35,908 nucleotides of DNA. Origin: Terriglobia bacterium. Its GTDB lineage: Bacteria; Acidobacteriota; Terriglobia; Bryobacterales; Bryobacteraceae. The translations under genes were made by a program, and so were the position numbers. Numbering within the stretch: position 1 is the stretch's first letter; every line of letters starts with the position of its first letter. The DNA lies in the NCBI GenBank assembly GCA_021324185.1, contig JAJPJN010000136.1, positions 1 to 35,908 on the forward strand, in the 5' to 3' direction. The notes beneath the pieces are model-generated. The model saw nothing but the letters and a program-made list of their open reading frames with translations, had not been told where the DNA came from and did not search any database. This document shows, one piece after another, positions 8,492 through 17,492 of this stretch.

Positions 8492-9838
8492 ATGAGAAGG
8501 CTTCAGCCCGTCATTTGGGCCAAGGGTACATTTCTTTCTCCCCAGCATCTGCAGGCGCAGGATGTCTTTCATGAAGACCTGCTGCAGTTTCGAACCGACG
8601 CTCTCAGCTTTTCGCCCTGGGGTTTTCGCACACTGACGCTGAGCCGCGAGGCTCTGGCGGCAGGCGACCTCGCCATCGACCGCGCTTCCGGCATTTTCCC
8701 GGACGGCCTGGTGTTCGATATTCCGGATAGCGATGCTGCCCCGGCGCCCAAGCCTTTGGCGTCTTATTTCGATGCCACGCGTGACACCATCGATGTGTAT
8801 CTCGCGGTTCCGGCTTGGCAGCCGGGAGCTGTAAACATTGCCACGCCCGCGAGTCCGAACGCCGATACGCGGTATCGCGCCGAAGTCAGTCTTTTGCGCG
8901 ATGAGAACGCATCCCAGGTAGAGCGCCCGGTGCAGGTGGCGCGGAAGAATTTGCGGCTGCTGGTGGATAGCGAAGCACGCGTGGGGACGCCGGTTATGAA
9001 GATCGCGCGGGTGACGCGTACCGATAGCGGAATTCTGCAGCTTGATCCGGTGTACGTTCCGCCGCTGCTTGACATCCAGGCAAGCGATTACCTGATGTCG
9101 ATTCTGCGCCGGCTGCTCGAAATTCTAATCGCTAAGAGCGCCACTCTTTCCGGCATGAGGCGGCAGAAGAATCAAGGCCTGGCGGATTTCAGCGCCTCGG
9201 ATGTCGCAAATTTCTGGCTGCTGTATACGGTTAATACGTTTCTTCCGCATCTGCGCCATTTGTTTGAAGTGCGGCGCGGCCATCCGGAGGTGCTTTTCAA
9301 TGCGATGAACGCGCTCGGCGGCGCGCTGACGACATTTTCAACCAAAATTCTTCCGCGCGATCTGCCGCTGTACGATCATCGCGAGCTTGGGCCGCGCTTT
9401 ACCGACCTGGATGACAAGCTGCGCTATCTGCTTGAAACGGTTATCCCGAGCAATTTTGTCTCGCTGCCGCTGCGCTACACCAGCACGTCGATCTATGCCA
9501 CTGCGATTAACGACGACAAATACCTGCACAACACCAAGATGTATCTTGCGGTGAGTGCTGAGATGCCGGAAGGCGAACTGATCGGCAGAGCCCCGCAGCT
9601 TATCAAGCCGTGCTCAGCGACCCATCTGGAGCACCTGGTGCGTAACGCGCTGCCGGGTTTGTCTCTCCGGCACGTGATACCGCCGACTGCAATTCCGGTG
9701 AAACTGAACTACCAGTATTTCAGCCTGAATCAGGACGGCCCGTGCTGGGAGGCGATCCGCCGTTCCCGCAACTTCGCAGTGTGGGTACCGGCAGATTTCC
9801 CGAACCCGCAGCTCGAACTGATCGTACTACTGCCTTAG
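8492..9838 (+). CDS. tssK: Type VI secretion baseplate protein TssK (ImpJ/VasE)
   Basis: 448 aa, matching the TssK family length. The opening RRLQPVIWAKGTFLSPQHLQAQD is the highly characteristic TssK N-terminus (W..G.fL.PQH.Q), followed by SPWGFRTLTLSREALAAGDLAI and a C-terminal half with LRHLFEVRRGHPEVLFNAMNALGGALTTF, also typical. TssK joins the baseplate to the TssJLM membrane complex and is usually followed by tssL. Here tssL and tssM are absent and an unrelated permease follows. No clear Shine-Dalgarno sequence is visible before the ATG, but the N-terminal motif fixes the start closely. Confidence 0.95.
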   Translation: MRRLQPVIWAKGTFLSPQHLQAQDVFHEDLLQFRTDALSFSPWGFRTLTLSREALAAGDLAIDRASGIFPDGLVFDIPDSDAAPAPKPLASYFDATRDTIDVYLAVPAWQPGAVNIATPASPNADTRYRAEVSLLRDENASQVERPVQVARKNLRLLVDSEARVGTPVMKIARVTRTDSGILQLDPVYVPPLLDIQASDYLMSILRRLLEILIAKSATLSGMRRQKNQGLADFSASDVANFWLLYTVNTFLPHLRHLFEVRRGHPEVLFNAMNALGGALTTFSTKILPRDLPLYDHRELGPRFTDLDDKLRYLLETVIPSNFVSLPLRYTSTSIYATAINDDKYLHNTKMYLAVSAEMPEGELIGRAPQLIKPCSATHLEHLVRNALPGLSLRHVIPPTAIPVKLNYQYFSLNQDGPCWEAIRRSRNFAVWVPADFPNPQLELIVLLP

Positions 9839-9845
9839 GTGACCT

Positions 9846-12248
9846 ATGAGTTCGATACGCTCTCTCCTGCGCACGCCGGGATTTTCGTTGCTGGTCGTGT
9901 TGACGATGGCCGTAGGCATTGCCGCCGCGACCGCGCTGTTCAGCGTAGTGGATGCGGTTCTGCTGCAACCGCTGCCGTTTCACGATTCCGGGCGCGTCGT
10001 CGCCCTTCACACCGCCTGGCCGGCAAAGGACCGGGTTGCTCCTCGCGTCACCGGCGGCGACTTCATGGACCTGCGTTCCGGGCTCCACAGCTTTACCGCC
10101 CTGGCGCTTTATTACGGCGGAGAAGTTGGTGTGCGGCTCGCCAGCCATGCGCAATTCGCGCGAACGTTTTGGGCCGATCCGAACTTTTTTCATGTGCTCG
10201 ATGTCACGCCTGCGATGGGACGTTTGCCCCAGCAACAAGATGCCGGGCAAGCCGCTATCCTGACCGTCTCGTTCGCGCGAACGAATTGGGGCGACGCCGC
10301 ACGCGCGCTCGGCCAGGTTGTGAACGTCGACAACAAGCCTTATGAAGTGATCGGGCTGGTTGAGGATCAATTCGCCTTCCCCGAGCGAGCGGAGGTCTGG
10401 TTGACCGCTTCGGCCGATCCAGAAAACCGGAATCGCACAGCATTCAATTATTACGCCGTCGGGCGATTGCGGCCGGGAGTGAAAATGGCGCAGGCGCAGG
10501 CGGAGCTTTCTACCGCAGCGGTCAGGCTGGCCAACGCAGCACCGGCATCGAACCGGGGCAAAACGTTCCGCATTTTATCTCTGCAGGAAGATGTAACCGG
10601 GCCTGCGCGAACGACGCTTTTGTTTTTGTTCGGGGGTGCCGGGTTGCTGCTCTTTATCTCGTGCGCCAATGCGGCAAATTTGATGCTGGCGCGCGCGGCC
10701 GGGCGCACACGGGACATTGCGGTTCGCGTTTCGCTCGGTTCCGGTGCAACCGGGATCATTCGATTACTCTTTGCCGAAGGTTTGCTGCTTGGATGTATGG
10801 CCGGTGTTACCGGCATCCTGCTGGCCGACGCCGCCATTCATGCCATCGTTCCGTTTATTCCCGCGACGGTTCCACGCTCCGGCACTTTACTGCAGATGCA
10901 TTGGCCGGTGCTGATCTTTGCGCTGGCTGTCTCCTTCTTTACCGTCGTCGTGTGCAGTTTGGCTCCGGCGCTGCAGTTGCGAAAAGTAGATGTATCGGCG
11001 GTGTTGAAACAGGCGCCGGGGCGTGGATTCATCGGGGGTGACGCTCGCTTGCGCAATGCCATTCTGGTGGCTCAGATTGCGCTCTGCTGCATCCTGTGCG
11101 TGGGGGCTGCGCTGCTGTCACGCAGCTTGCTGGCGCTGATTCACACGCCGTTAGGGTACAACCCGGAAGGCGTCCTGGTGATGTACGCAGATGCTCCGGC
11201 ATTCACCACGCAAGAGTACACGGACAGCATACGAACGTTCGAAAGCGCGCTGGATGAGATTCGCGCGATTCCGGGCGTGCGTTCTGCGGCTGCCGTGATG
11301 GGGCTGCCGGCCGGCAGATATGGCTCAAACGGCGGCTACCTGATAGAAGGCGTTCACATCCAGGCCGGGCAAGATCCGTTCAAAATGAATTGGCCTACTG
11401 ATGTGCCGGAAGCTACCTTCGCTCTGGCCGGCCCTGACTATTTCAAAACCGTCGGAATCCCCTTACTTGCCGGCCGCGACTTCACGCTGCGCGATCAGTA
11501 CAACGCTCCCTTTACCGCCATCGTGAGTCAATCGCTGGTGCGGCAGTCTTTTGGTTCTGCGAATCCAATCGGCAGGCGTATCTACTGCGGCCTCGACTCG
11601 CCCAAGCCGATGACGATTGTAGGCGTGGTTGGCGATGTGCGGCAGAATTCTCCGGCGTCCCGGTTCGAACCCGAAATCTATATGCCGTTCCAGCAGCATC
11701 CCTCGTATGCAAATGAGATGCAGGTCGTGGTGCGGTCAAACGCCGACCCGAAAATCCTGATCCCGGATTTGCGCAAGACAATGTACCGGCTGGCGCCGTC
11801 TATGGCAACGAGTTTTACAACCTTCTCCGCCATGGTTCAAGATTCGATCTCGGCGCCGCGTTTTCGAGCAGCTTTGGCCATTGCTTTCGCGCTGTTGGCA
11901 GTTACTTTGGCGATAACGGGCGTATATGGCGTGATGGCGTACTATGTCAGCGAACGGCGCGCGGAACTGGGCTTGCGCATGGCGCTGGGGGCAGATAGAA
12001 CCTCCATTGTTGCGCTCGTTTTCCGGCGCGCATTGTCACTCGGAGTCATCGGATTAACCATCGGCGTTGCCTGTGCAGTGGTGATGAGCCGCGCGGTTGG
12101 GAATTTGCTCTACGGAGTTGGCGCGCTGGATGTGCCGACGTACTGCGTGGGAGCGATTGTGGTGCTCTTCTTCACGATGTTGGCGACGTGTCTTCCCACC
12201 TGGAGCGCTACGCGAATCGATCCGGCCGAAGCGCTGCGCACGGAATGA
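9846..12248 (+). CDS. ADOP/MacB-FtsX family ABC-type permease
   Basis: 800-aa membrane protein with the duplicated MacB_PCD plus FtsX layout. TM1 lies at about 13-35 in the signature [20 protein letters not shown], followed by a first extracytoplasmic domain with [15 protein letters not shown] and a cluster of TMs at about 265-385. A new TM near 405-425 starts the second half, with a second extracytoplasmic domain ([29 protein letters not shown]) and three C-terminal TMs ([29 protein letters not shown]). The family is greatly expanded in Acidobacteria. No ATPase partner is adjacent. It starts seven bases after the tssK stop and may be co-transcribed with the T6SS genes, but a role in secretion cannot be deduced. 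Its substrate is unknown. Confidence 0.9.
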   Translation: MSSIRSLLRTPGFSLLVVLTMAVGIAAATALFSVVDAVLLQPLPFHDSGRVVALHTAWPAKDRVAPRVTGGDFMDLRSGLHSFTALALYYGGEVGVRLASHAQFARTFWADPNFFHVLDVTPAMGRLPQQQDAGQAAILTVSFARTNWGDAARALGQVVNVDNKPYEVIGLVEDQFAFPERAEVWLTASADPENRNRTAFNYYAVGRLRPGVKMAQAQAELSTAAVRLANAAPASNRGKTFRILSLQEDVTGPARTTLLFLFGGAGLLLFISCANAANLMLARAAGRTRDIAVRVSLGSGATGIIRLLFAEGLLLGCMAGVTGILLADAAIHAIVPFIPATVPRSGTLLQMHWPVLIFALAVSFFTVVVCSLAPALQLRKVDVSAVLKQAPGRGFIGGDARLRNAILVAQIALCCILCVGAALLSRSLLALIHTPLGYNPEGVLVMYADAPAFTTQEYTDSIRTFESALDEIRAIPGVRSAAAVMGLPAGRYGSNGGYLIEGVHIQAGQDPFKMNWPTDVPEATFALAGPDYFKTVGIPLLAGRDFTLRDQYNAPFTAIVSQSLVRQSFGSANPIGRRIYCGLDSPKPMTIVGVVGDVRQNSPASRFEPEIYMPFQQHPSYANEMQVVVRSNADPKILIPDLRKTMYRLAPSMATSFTTFSAMVQDSISAPRFRAALAIAFALLAVTLAITGVYGVMAYYVSERRAELGLRMALGADRTSIVALVFRRALSLGVIGLTIGVACAVVMSRAVGNLLYGVGALDVPTYCVGAIVVLFFTMLATCLPTWSATRIDPAEALRTE

Positions 12249-12274
12249 TCGGGACGCAAAAGCAGTACCGCGCC

Positions 12275-14227
12275 TCAATCCTCCTCGTGCTGCGCGGCGA
12301 GCGCCGACACCACACTCATATCTTCGAGCGTGGTGATGTCTCCGGTGACCGAATGAGTCGTTACAATCTCGCGCAGTAAGCGCCGCATGATTTTGCCGCT
12401 CCGCGTCTTCGGCAATGCTTCGGTAAACCGGATCTCTTCCGGGCGTGCAAAGGCGCCGATTTCATGCGCGACCCACTGGCGCAACTCCTCGCGCAACTGC
12501 TCGGTATTGTAATCGCCCTTTTTCAAGGTCACAAAGGCACATACGGCCTGCCCGGTAATTTCATGCGGCTTGGCGACAACGGCCGCTTCGGCAACGGCGG
12601 GATGATGGACCAGCGCCGATTCCACTTCCATTGTGCTCAGGCGGTGGCCGCTGACGTTCATCACATCGTCGACGCGGCCCAGAATCCAGTAATAGCCGTC
12701 GCTATCGCGCCGCGCCGCATCGCCGGTGAAATAAGCGCCCGGCACGCGCGACCAATACTGTTCTTTGAAGCGCTCCGGGTCCTTCCAAATCGTGCGCGCC
12801 ATGCTGGGCCACGGCCAGTGAATGATGAGATAGCCTTCCTTGTTGTCCTCCACCGGCTCCCCGCGCGCGTCCACGACGTCGGGGAAAATGCCGGGCAGCG
12901 GCAGAGTGGCGGAGCCCGGTTTTTGCGGCACCGCGCCCGGAATGGGCGCAATCATAATGGCGCCGGTCTCCGTCTGCCACCAGGTGTCCACAACCGGGCA
13001 ACGTTCCTTGCCGATCACTTTGTAATACCATTCCCACGCCGCCGGATTGATTGGTTCGCCCACCGAGCCCAGCAGCCGCAGTGTCGACAGGTTGTGCGCC
13101 TCAGGCCACTTATTCCCCTGGCGAATCAGCGCGCGAATTGCGGTAGGCGAGGTGTAGAAGATAGTGACACGATATTTCTCGACAATAGACCAGAACCGGT
13201 CGTAGGCTGGATAATCAGGCGCGCCTTCATACATCACCACCGTCGCGCCTGCGCACAAGGGCCCGTACACGATGTAGCTGTGGCCGGTCACCCAACCGAT
13301 ATCGGCGGTACACCAAAAAATGTCGTCTTCTTTCAGATCGAAGACCCATTTCATACTCATCGAAGTTTGCAGCAAGTAACCGGCGGTGGTGTGCAGAATG
13401 CCCTTGGGCTTGCCGGTGGTGCCGGAAGTGTAGAGCACGTAGAGGGGATGCTCGGCATCGAGTTTAGCCGGCTCGCACGGATCGGTAGTCGCCGGCGTGC
13501 TGGCAGCAGCCGCTTCCGCATCGTGCCACCAGATATCGCGGCCGTTCTTCATGTCGATGGCTGAACCGGTGCGACGATAGACGACGACGTTTCGCACGTG
13601 CGCCAGCCCCTCCAGCGCCTCATCCACAGCCGCTTTGAGGCGAACTTCTTTGCCTCGCCGCCAGCCTCCATCCGCCGTGATCACGAGGCGCGCATCCAGA
13701 TCCTGAATACGCGCACGCAGCGCTTCCGCCGAAAAGCCGCCGAACACGACGCTATGGATGATTCCGAGCCGCGCGCAGGCCAGCATGGCGACGGCGAGTT
13801 CCGGAATCATGGGCATGTAGATAATGACGCGATCGTTGACTCGCAGGCCGAGATGCCGGAGTGCGTTTGCAAAGCGTGTGACCAGGTGATGCAACTCTTC
13901 GTAAGTAATGCTGCGCTGATCGCCCGCCGGCTCGCCTTCCCACAAGATTGCCGGCTTTGCCTTGCGCCCATCGGTCAGATGCCGGTCGACGCAGTTGTAG
14001 CAGGCATTGATGCGGCCTCCGGAGAACCATTTAGCGAAGGGAGGGTCCCACTCCAGGGTTTTGAGGGGTTGAGTAAACCAGGAAAGTTCGCTGTGGGCGA
14101 GGTCTCCCCAAAAGCGGCCCGGATCGTGGCGCGCGCGCGCATACATCTCGCGGTAGGCTTCCATTCCACTCACGTTGGCGCGCGACGCAAACGCGTGGCT
14201 GGGAGGATAGGTTTTTGATTCGCTCAT
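12275..14227 (-). CDS. acs: Acetyl-CoA synthetase (AMP-forming)
   Basis: 650-aa adenylate-forming enzyme that converts acetate, ATP and CoA to acetyl-CoA via acetyl-AMP. The ATP-binding loop YTSGTTGKPKG lies near residue 270, WWQTETGAIM near 415 and YFTGDAARRDSDGYYWILGRVDDVMNVSGHRLS around 500-530. The C-terminal catalytic lysine, target of acetylation in the family, is K612 in PKTRSGKIMRR. An N-terminal ACAS_N segment (AYREMYARARHDPGRFWGD) and full length argue for acetate rather than longer acids. The gene converges on the ADOP permease with 26 bases between stops, and is divergent from the DUF2905 gene with 86 bases between starts. Confidence 0.96.
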   Translation of the reverse strand: MSESKTYPPSHAFASRANVSGMEAYREMYARARHDPGRFWGDLAHSELSWFTQPLKTLEWDPPFAKWFSGGRINACYNCVDRHLTDGRKAKPAILWEGEPAGDQRSITYEELHHLVTRFANALRHLGLRVNDRVIIYMPMIPELAVAMLACARLGIIHSVVFGGFSAEALRARIQDLDARLVITADGGWRRGKEVRLKAAVDEALEGLAHVRNVVVYRRTGSAIDMKNGRDIWWHDAEAAAASTPATTDPCEPAKLDAEHPLYVLYTSGTTGKPKGILHTTAGYLLQTSMSMKWVFDLKEDDIFWCTADIGWVTGHSYIVYGPLCAGATVVMYEGAPDYPAYDRFWSIVEKYRVTIFYTSPTAIRALIRQGNKWPEAHNLSTLRLLGSVGEPINPAAWEWYYKVIGKERCPVVDTWWQTETGAIMIAPIPGAVPQKPGSATLPLPGIFPDVVDARGEPVEDNKEGYLIIHWPWPSMARTIWKDPERFKEQYWSRVPGAYFTGDAARRDSDGYYWILGRVDDVMNVSGHRLSTMEVESALVHHPAVAEAAVVAKPHEITGQAVCAFVTLKKGDYNTEQLREELRQWVAHEIGAFARPEEIRFTEALPKTRSGKIMRRLLREIVTTHSVTGDITTLEDMSVVSALAAQHEED

Positions 14228-14313
14228 AGCTCAAAAGGGCGTTCCAGCGGCCAGTTTATCTCAGCACTCCGGCGCGCCTGCTTGCGGTGGCGTTGCGTCA
14301 AACTAGAGAGAGC

Positions 14314-14532
14314 ATGAACTTAGGACGCCTCCTCATCGCCGCCGGATTAGTGCTGGCCGCGCTCGGGGTGCTTGTTCTGCTGATTAGCAGGTTGAACGTA
14401 CCGCTCGGGCGCCTGCCGGGCGACATCGTCTGGCGCGGCAAAAACACGACTTTCTACTTTCCCTGGGTCACCTGCCTAGTGATTAGTATCCTTCTGACTC
14501 TGATTCTCTGGATCGCGAACCGCAGGATGTGA
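14314..14532 (+). CDS. DUF2905 family small membrane protein
   Basis: 72-aa protein with two hydrophobic segments (about residues 5-25 and 47-67) separated by the conserved GRLPGDIVWRGKNTTFYFP block that defines DUF2905. The family is widespread and has no assigned function. ATG 14314 is chosen over a TTG 27 bases upstream because AGAGAGAGC precedes it and the shorter N-terminus matches the family. It ends nine bases before the glycosyltransferase start, so the two are probably co-transcribed. Confidence 0.88.
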   Translation: MNLGRLLIAAGLVLAALGVLVLLISRLNVPLGRLPGDIVWRGKNTTFYFPWVTCLVISILLTLILWIANRRM

Positions 14533-14541
14533 TGGCCTGAC

Positions 14542-15855
14542 ATGACACGCCTTCACATCCGCCGCTGGCACGCTTTTGCGCTGCTCGGCGGCATCGCCAT
14601 TGTTGCTTCGTTGTTTCTGGCCAAGGATGTAGATTTCCGCGTTTATTGGTTGGGAGTAACAGGTTTTTTCGGCGGCACGCGCCCGGCCTACGGCCCGCAA
14701 AGCGGGCTCGGATTTCCGATGGAATACCGCTATCCACCGGTGACGTACTTGCTTTTATGGCCGATTGGCTTGCTGCCGCTGCGTGCGGCAGGCTTTGGCT
14801 GGATGCTCGCCGAATGGATCACGGCCGGTTGGGCGGTGTGGCTCGCGCTGCGGGTCCGGCGGCTTCGATTCGATGCGCCGGCAATTCTCGCCGTGCTGGC
14901 GTTTCTGTGCGCTTACCTGGTGCTGGCGGTGAGGTACGGCAATGTCCAGCCGTTTGTCATCGCGTGGATTTTTGCCGCCCTGATTCTGGCGGAAACGCGC
15001 CCGCTTGCGGCCGGCATTCTATTGGCTCTGGCGGCAACGTTCAAGATCTGGCCGGTTCTGTTTCTGCCCTGGGTATTGCCGCGCGCCAGGAGGCGCGCTG
15101 CCGCCTGGTTTGCGATTGTGCTGGCGGCACTCTGGAGCGCGCCGCTGGCGTTCTTCGGAGTGCGAGGTTACTGGGCGCTGCTCGAGGCGTGGTACGCCGC
15201 GGTCGGTCGCGTGGGCACAACCTATTCGGAGTTCTATTATTTTCCGGGACAATCGATTCGCGGTCTGCTGTTGCGCTGGTTGACGCCTGTTGCTCCGCCG
15301 CTCGGCTATTTTCCACGCATAAACATCCTGTCTCTAGACCCCCAAACGGCGGTCCACATCTGGATGGCGGCGGCGGCTGTCCTGTACGGCGTGTTTGCAA
15401 TCTGGATGTTCAAGTGCGGCCGCAGAACGCTATGGGTTTGGGACGGTGCCGCTTTTGTTCTGTATTCGATGATCGAGCCCTATGCGGTGAAGAGCGGTCT
15501 TATATCGCTGGCTCCGGCGGTGCTGACGGCGGGTTGCTTGTTCGCATTGCGCCGCGAGGATGGCAGGAGCGCGGCGGTGCGCTGGGCGAACGGTTTGTTT
15601 CTGGCCGCGGCAGCAATATCCTTTGTGCAAGCCATTCTGCAGTACAAACCGTGGCAGCGCTACCTGCTCAGCTTCGGAATGGATTTCTGGGGCGAGTGTC
15701 TTTTACTGGCGGCATTCGCCATCTGGATCGGTTGGACGCGGCTGCCATACCGGTTGACTCCGGCGCAAGATTCTGATCGGGCGGTGCGAGGGTCTGGGGA
15801 GGGTAGTACGGGAGCTTATTTGGACGATGCGCGTGTTTCCAAAGCCATGAGATAA
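14542..15855 (+). CDS. DUF2029 / GT87 family polytopic glycosyltransferase
   Basis: 437-aa integral membrane protein with about nine or ten hydrophobic segments. An early extracytoplasmic loop holds DVDFRVYWLGVTGFFGGTRPAYGPQ and EYRYPPVTYLLLWPIGLLPL, the pattern of the alpha-mannosyltransferase-like GT87 family (GxDFxvYw, then FxYPP). RYGNVQPFVIAW and LALAATFKIWPVLFLPWVL (about 130-175) are further family hallmarks (GQ/GN.n, KiyP). Members transfer sugars from polyprenyl-phosphate donors on the outer face of the membrane. The acceptor here is unknown. The C-terminal 30 residues run into the tRNA-like sequence below, so the natural end may have been changed there. Confidence 0.85.
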   Translation: MTRLHIRRWHAFALLGGIAIVASLFLAKDVDFRVYWLGVTGFFGGTRPAYGPQSGLGFPMEYRYPPVTYLLLWPIGLLPLRAAGFGWMLAEWITAGWAVWLALRVRRLRFDAPAILAVLAFLCAYLVLAVRYGNVQPFVIAWIFAALILAETRPLAAGILLALAATFKIWPVLFLPWVLPRARRRAAAWFAIVLAALWSAPLAFFGVRGYWALLEAWYAAVGRVGTTYSEFYYFPGQSIRGLLLRWLTPVAPPLGYFPRINILSLDPQTAVHIWMAAAAVLYGVFAIWMFKCGRRTLWVWDGAAFVLYSMIEPYAVKSGLISLAPAVLTAGCLFALRREDGRSAAVRWANGLFLAAAAISFVQAILQYKPWQRYLLSFGMDFWGECLLLAAFAIWIGWTRLPYRLTPAQDSDRAVRGSGEGSTGAYLDDARVSKAMR

Positions 15856-15879
15856 CTGGTTCGAATCCAGTCGGGACTA
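15805..15879 (+). pseudogene. tRNA-like remnant (intact T arm and 3' acceptor strand)
   Basis: A perfect 17-base T arm is present: ACTGG, loop TTCGAAT, CCAGT (15855-15871). It is followed by a seven-base acceptor-like CGGGACT and a discriminator A at 15879. Upstream, GTG...TTTCCAAAG...CAT resembles a damaged anticodon arm and TTTGGACG resembles a D loop, but the best 5' acceptor match (15805-15811) pairs at only five of seven positions and no proper five-pair anticodon stem forms. It overlaps the last codons of the GT87 gene. It is therefore either a decayed tRNA or a tRNA 3'-end copy left by an integrating element; a functional tRNA is unlikely. Confidence 0.45.
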
Positions 15880-15939
15880 GCAAAACTTCGCCGCCGCCAC
15901 TGGACGTGGAGGCCGCTGTATTTGGAATTGGGTGGCGGG

Positions 15940-16704
15940 CTAACGCCCTTTGAATCCCGTTTGCAGCGCGCGGATCTGGCTGTGAAAAATTCTCATCCTG
16001 AGGTCTTGCTCATCGAAGCTTTCTTCACCCGCTACAAAGCGCTCCAGAAATCCTTCAACGTATTTCGCTTCCTCATTCGTGGCCAGCTTTCGCAGATCGA
16101 GACCCAGAAGAAACGCGTTGGCCATGTTGAAGTCGGGAAGTTCGGCGTCGAACACCTCGTCCGAAAATAGTCGATTAGTTCCTGATGCGTATCGGCCCAG
16201 AATGATCTCAATGTCCTGGAGGTCTTTGGCCCGGCGATTCGGGTCTTCCATGTAGGCAATGATCTTTAACAGCGCCGTGACGCTTGCAGGCGCGACACGA
16301 ATAGGCTTGCCCGCCGAAAGATCGACACTGATAGCATTCGCAAAGACATGATCAAATCCAGATAGGGTCATTCTAAACTGGCTTGTTGGCCAGAGGATTG
16401 ATCCGATCCGCCGGAGGGCGGGGCCAGCGGGCAAAAGGTCCAGAATGGTCTGCCGTGGGGCGACCCAGCGATGCTCAAGCTTAGACGACTGTTTCCATCC
16501 GATAGCTAAGAGCCGTTGTATTAACTGGCTGAACTCGTGGAGATCCAGGGCTACCGTGAGGTCGACGTCGAGTGTAAAGCGCCCGATGTCACCGACTGAC
16601 AACAAGAGTGCCGTCGCTGCGATGATCACGACATCCGCATCCATGTCATCGCAGATTTTGCAGATCATATCCGGGAAAGAGCCACCGGAGCCGTTGATCA
16701 ACAC
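15940..16704 (-). CDS. AbiEii-type nucleotidyltransferase (toxin-like)
   Basis: 254 aa. The nucleotidyltransferase core has IIAATALLLSVGDIGRFTLDVDLTV near residues 27-51, where the DVD supplies the metal-binding Asp-x-Asp. The downstream AYMEDPNRRAKDLQDIEIIL, with a KD..D motif (about 160-178), is characteristic of AbiEii-like proteins. AbiEii enzymes are the toxin half of type IV toxin-antitoxin/abortive infection pairs. The usual AbiEi regulator is not visible upstream. The GTG start is preceded by GAGGA five bases upstream. The gene sits between a tRNA-like scar and unrelated genes, consistent with mobile cargo. A solitary nucleotidyltransferase with a different role is possible. Confidence 0.75.
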   Translation of the reverse strand: MLINGSGGSFPDMICKICDDMDADVVIIAATALLLSVGDIGRFTLDVDLTVALDLHEFSQLIQRLLAIGWKQSSKLEHRWVAPRQTILDLLPAGPALRRIGSILWPTSQFRMTLSGFDHVFANAISVDLSAGKPIRVAPASVTALLKIIAYMEDPNRRAKDLQDIEIILGRYASGTNRLFSDEVFDAELPDFNMANAFLLGLDLRKLATNEEAKYVEGFLERFVAGEESFDEQDLRMRIFHSQIRALQTGFKGR

Positions 16705-16726
16705 ATTTCCTCAATCAGGATCCGCA

Positions 16727-16915
16727 TCAAACTCGAGCCAGGCGCATCTCCCGCGACTCTTCGAGGACCTGGATTGCGACTTCGCGGCTGACCGTGGGAA
16801 AGGGCGGGAATAAACGCGCTGCGAAAGCGGTACTCCCAATTGTGAAGACCGTCTTGGCAAAACATGCTTGGGTAACCGGCGGAGCTTTGCTGAGTTTAGT
16901 TGCCGTCTGTTCCAT
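16727..16915 (-). CDS. Questionable 62-aa ORF just upstream of the AbiEii-type gene
   Basis: This small frame ends 22 bases before the GTG of the nucleotidyltransferase and is in the right place for an antitoxin. Its last part (FPTVSREVAIQVLEESREMR) looks amphipathic and protein-like. Against it, it overlaps the N-terminal region of the haem-binding protein on the other strand by more than 100 bases, has no clear ribosome site, and matches no family I recognise. It is listed only because the toxin-like gene lacks a partner. Confidence 0.18.
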   Translation of the reverse strand: MEQTATKLSKAPPVTQACFAKTVFTIGSTAFAARLFPPFPTVSREVAIQVLEESREMRLARV

Positions 16916-17366
16916 AGCAATTCATCCATTCGGAAGGCCAAGACAAGTCGACTTTGGTAAGCAACCTCCCGCCGGTGAGTTGAAGCTTCCATCGCAAATC
17001 GCCGTGGTACTCGGGCGTTCTTGCATGGACTGCCACTCGAACCAAACCGCGTGGCCTTGGTACAGCTATGTGGCGCCCGTGTCATGGCTCATCGAACGCG
17101 ATGTTTATCGCGGGCGCAATCGCTTAAATCTCTCGGAGTGGCAACAGTACACCATGGAGCAGCAACAGAAGCTCCTGGCAGACATCGCGTCTGCGGTTAA
17201 GAACCGCGAAATGCCGTTGAAGCAATACACGTTGGTTCATCGCGATGCGAAGTTGTCAGATGCCGAAACGGATCTCGTCTATGGCTGGGCACGGGTCGAG
17301 CGCCGAAAACTGAAAACCAGGCTCCTGGTTGTTGCGCCGAGCGCAGACCAGCGGGACGGCAGATGA
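16794..17366 (+). CDS. Membrane-anchored haem-binding domain protein (CxxCH)
   Basis: 190 aa from the furthest start. A single hydrophobic segment (AWVTGGALLSLVAVCSIAIHPF, about residues 25-46) is followed by a periplasmic domain. That domain carries SCMDCHSNQTAWPWYSYVAP, where CMDCH is the covalent haem c motif, then VSWLIERDVYRGRNRLNLSEW and a tail with EMPLKQYTLVHRDAKLS. This is the Haem_bd family of small c-type cytochromes. Starts at GTG 16842 or TTG 16854 would remove the charged lead and are equally plausible, since none has a good Shine-Dalgarno. The next gene on the same strand is a Tat-exported phosphoesterase-cupredoxin, suggesting a shared periplasmic function. Confidence 0.85.
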   Translation: MGKGGNKRAAKAVLPIVKTVLAKHAWVTGGALLSLVAVCSIAIHPFGRPRQVDFGKQPPAGELKLPSQIAVVLGRSCMDCHSNQTAWPWYSYVAPVSWLIERDVYRGRNRLNLSEWQQYTMEQQQKLLADIASAVKNREMPLKQYTLVHRDAKLSDAETDLVYGWARVERRKLKTRLLVVAPSADQRDGR

Positions 17367-17492
17367 TGCGCTATTGCGCCTCTTTCCGCCAACGAAAAAT
17401 AAAAACGCCAGGGCGGGAATATTTCTGTTGCAGCCTCGGTACTGCTGATTGAGAGCGTGCGAGACACGCCGGGTTTCAAAAAGGAAAAGGAT

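Noticed and set aside
12464-13564. 366-codon open frame on the + strand opposite acs
   Set aside because: It is fully antisense to a complete acetyl-CoA synthetase with all motifs. The product is His/Arg-rich without domain pattern, a GC-driven shadow.
15668-15883. 71-codon - strand frame beginning with PTGFEPVIS
   Set aside because: This string is the well-known false protein read from the antisense of a tRNA T arm; it was used instead as a clue to the tRNA-like remnant.
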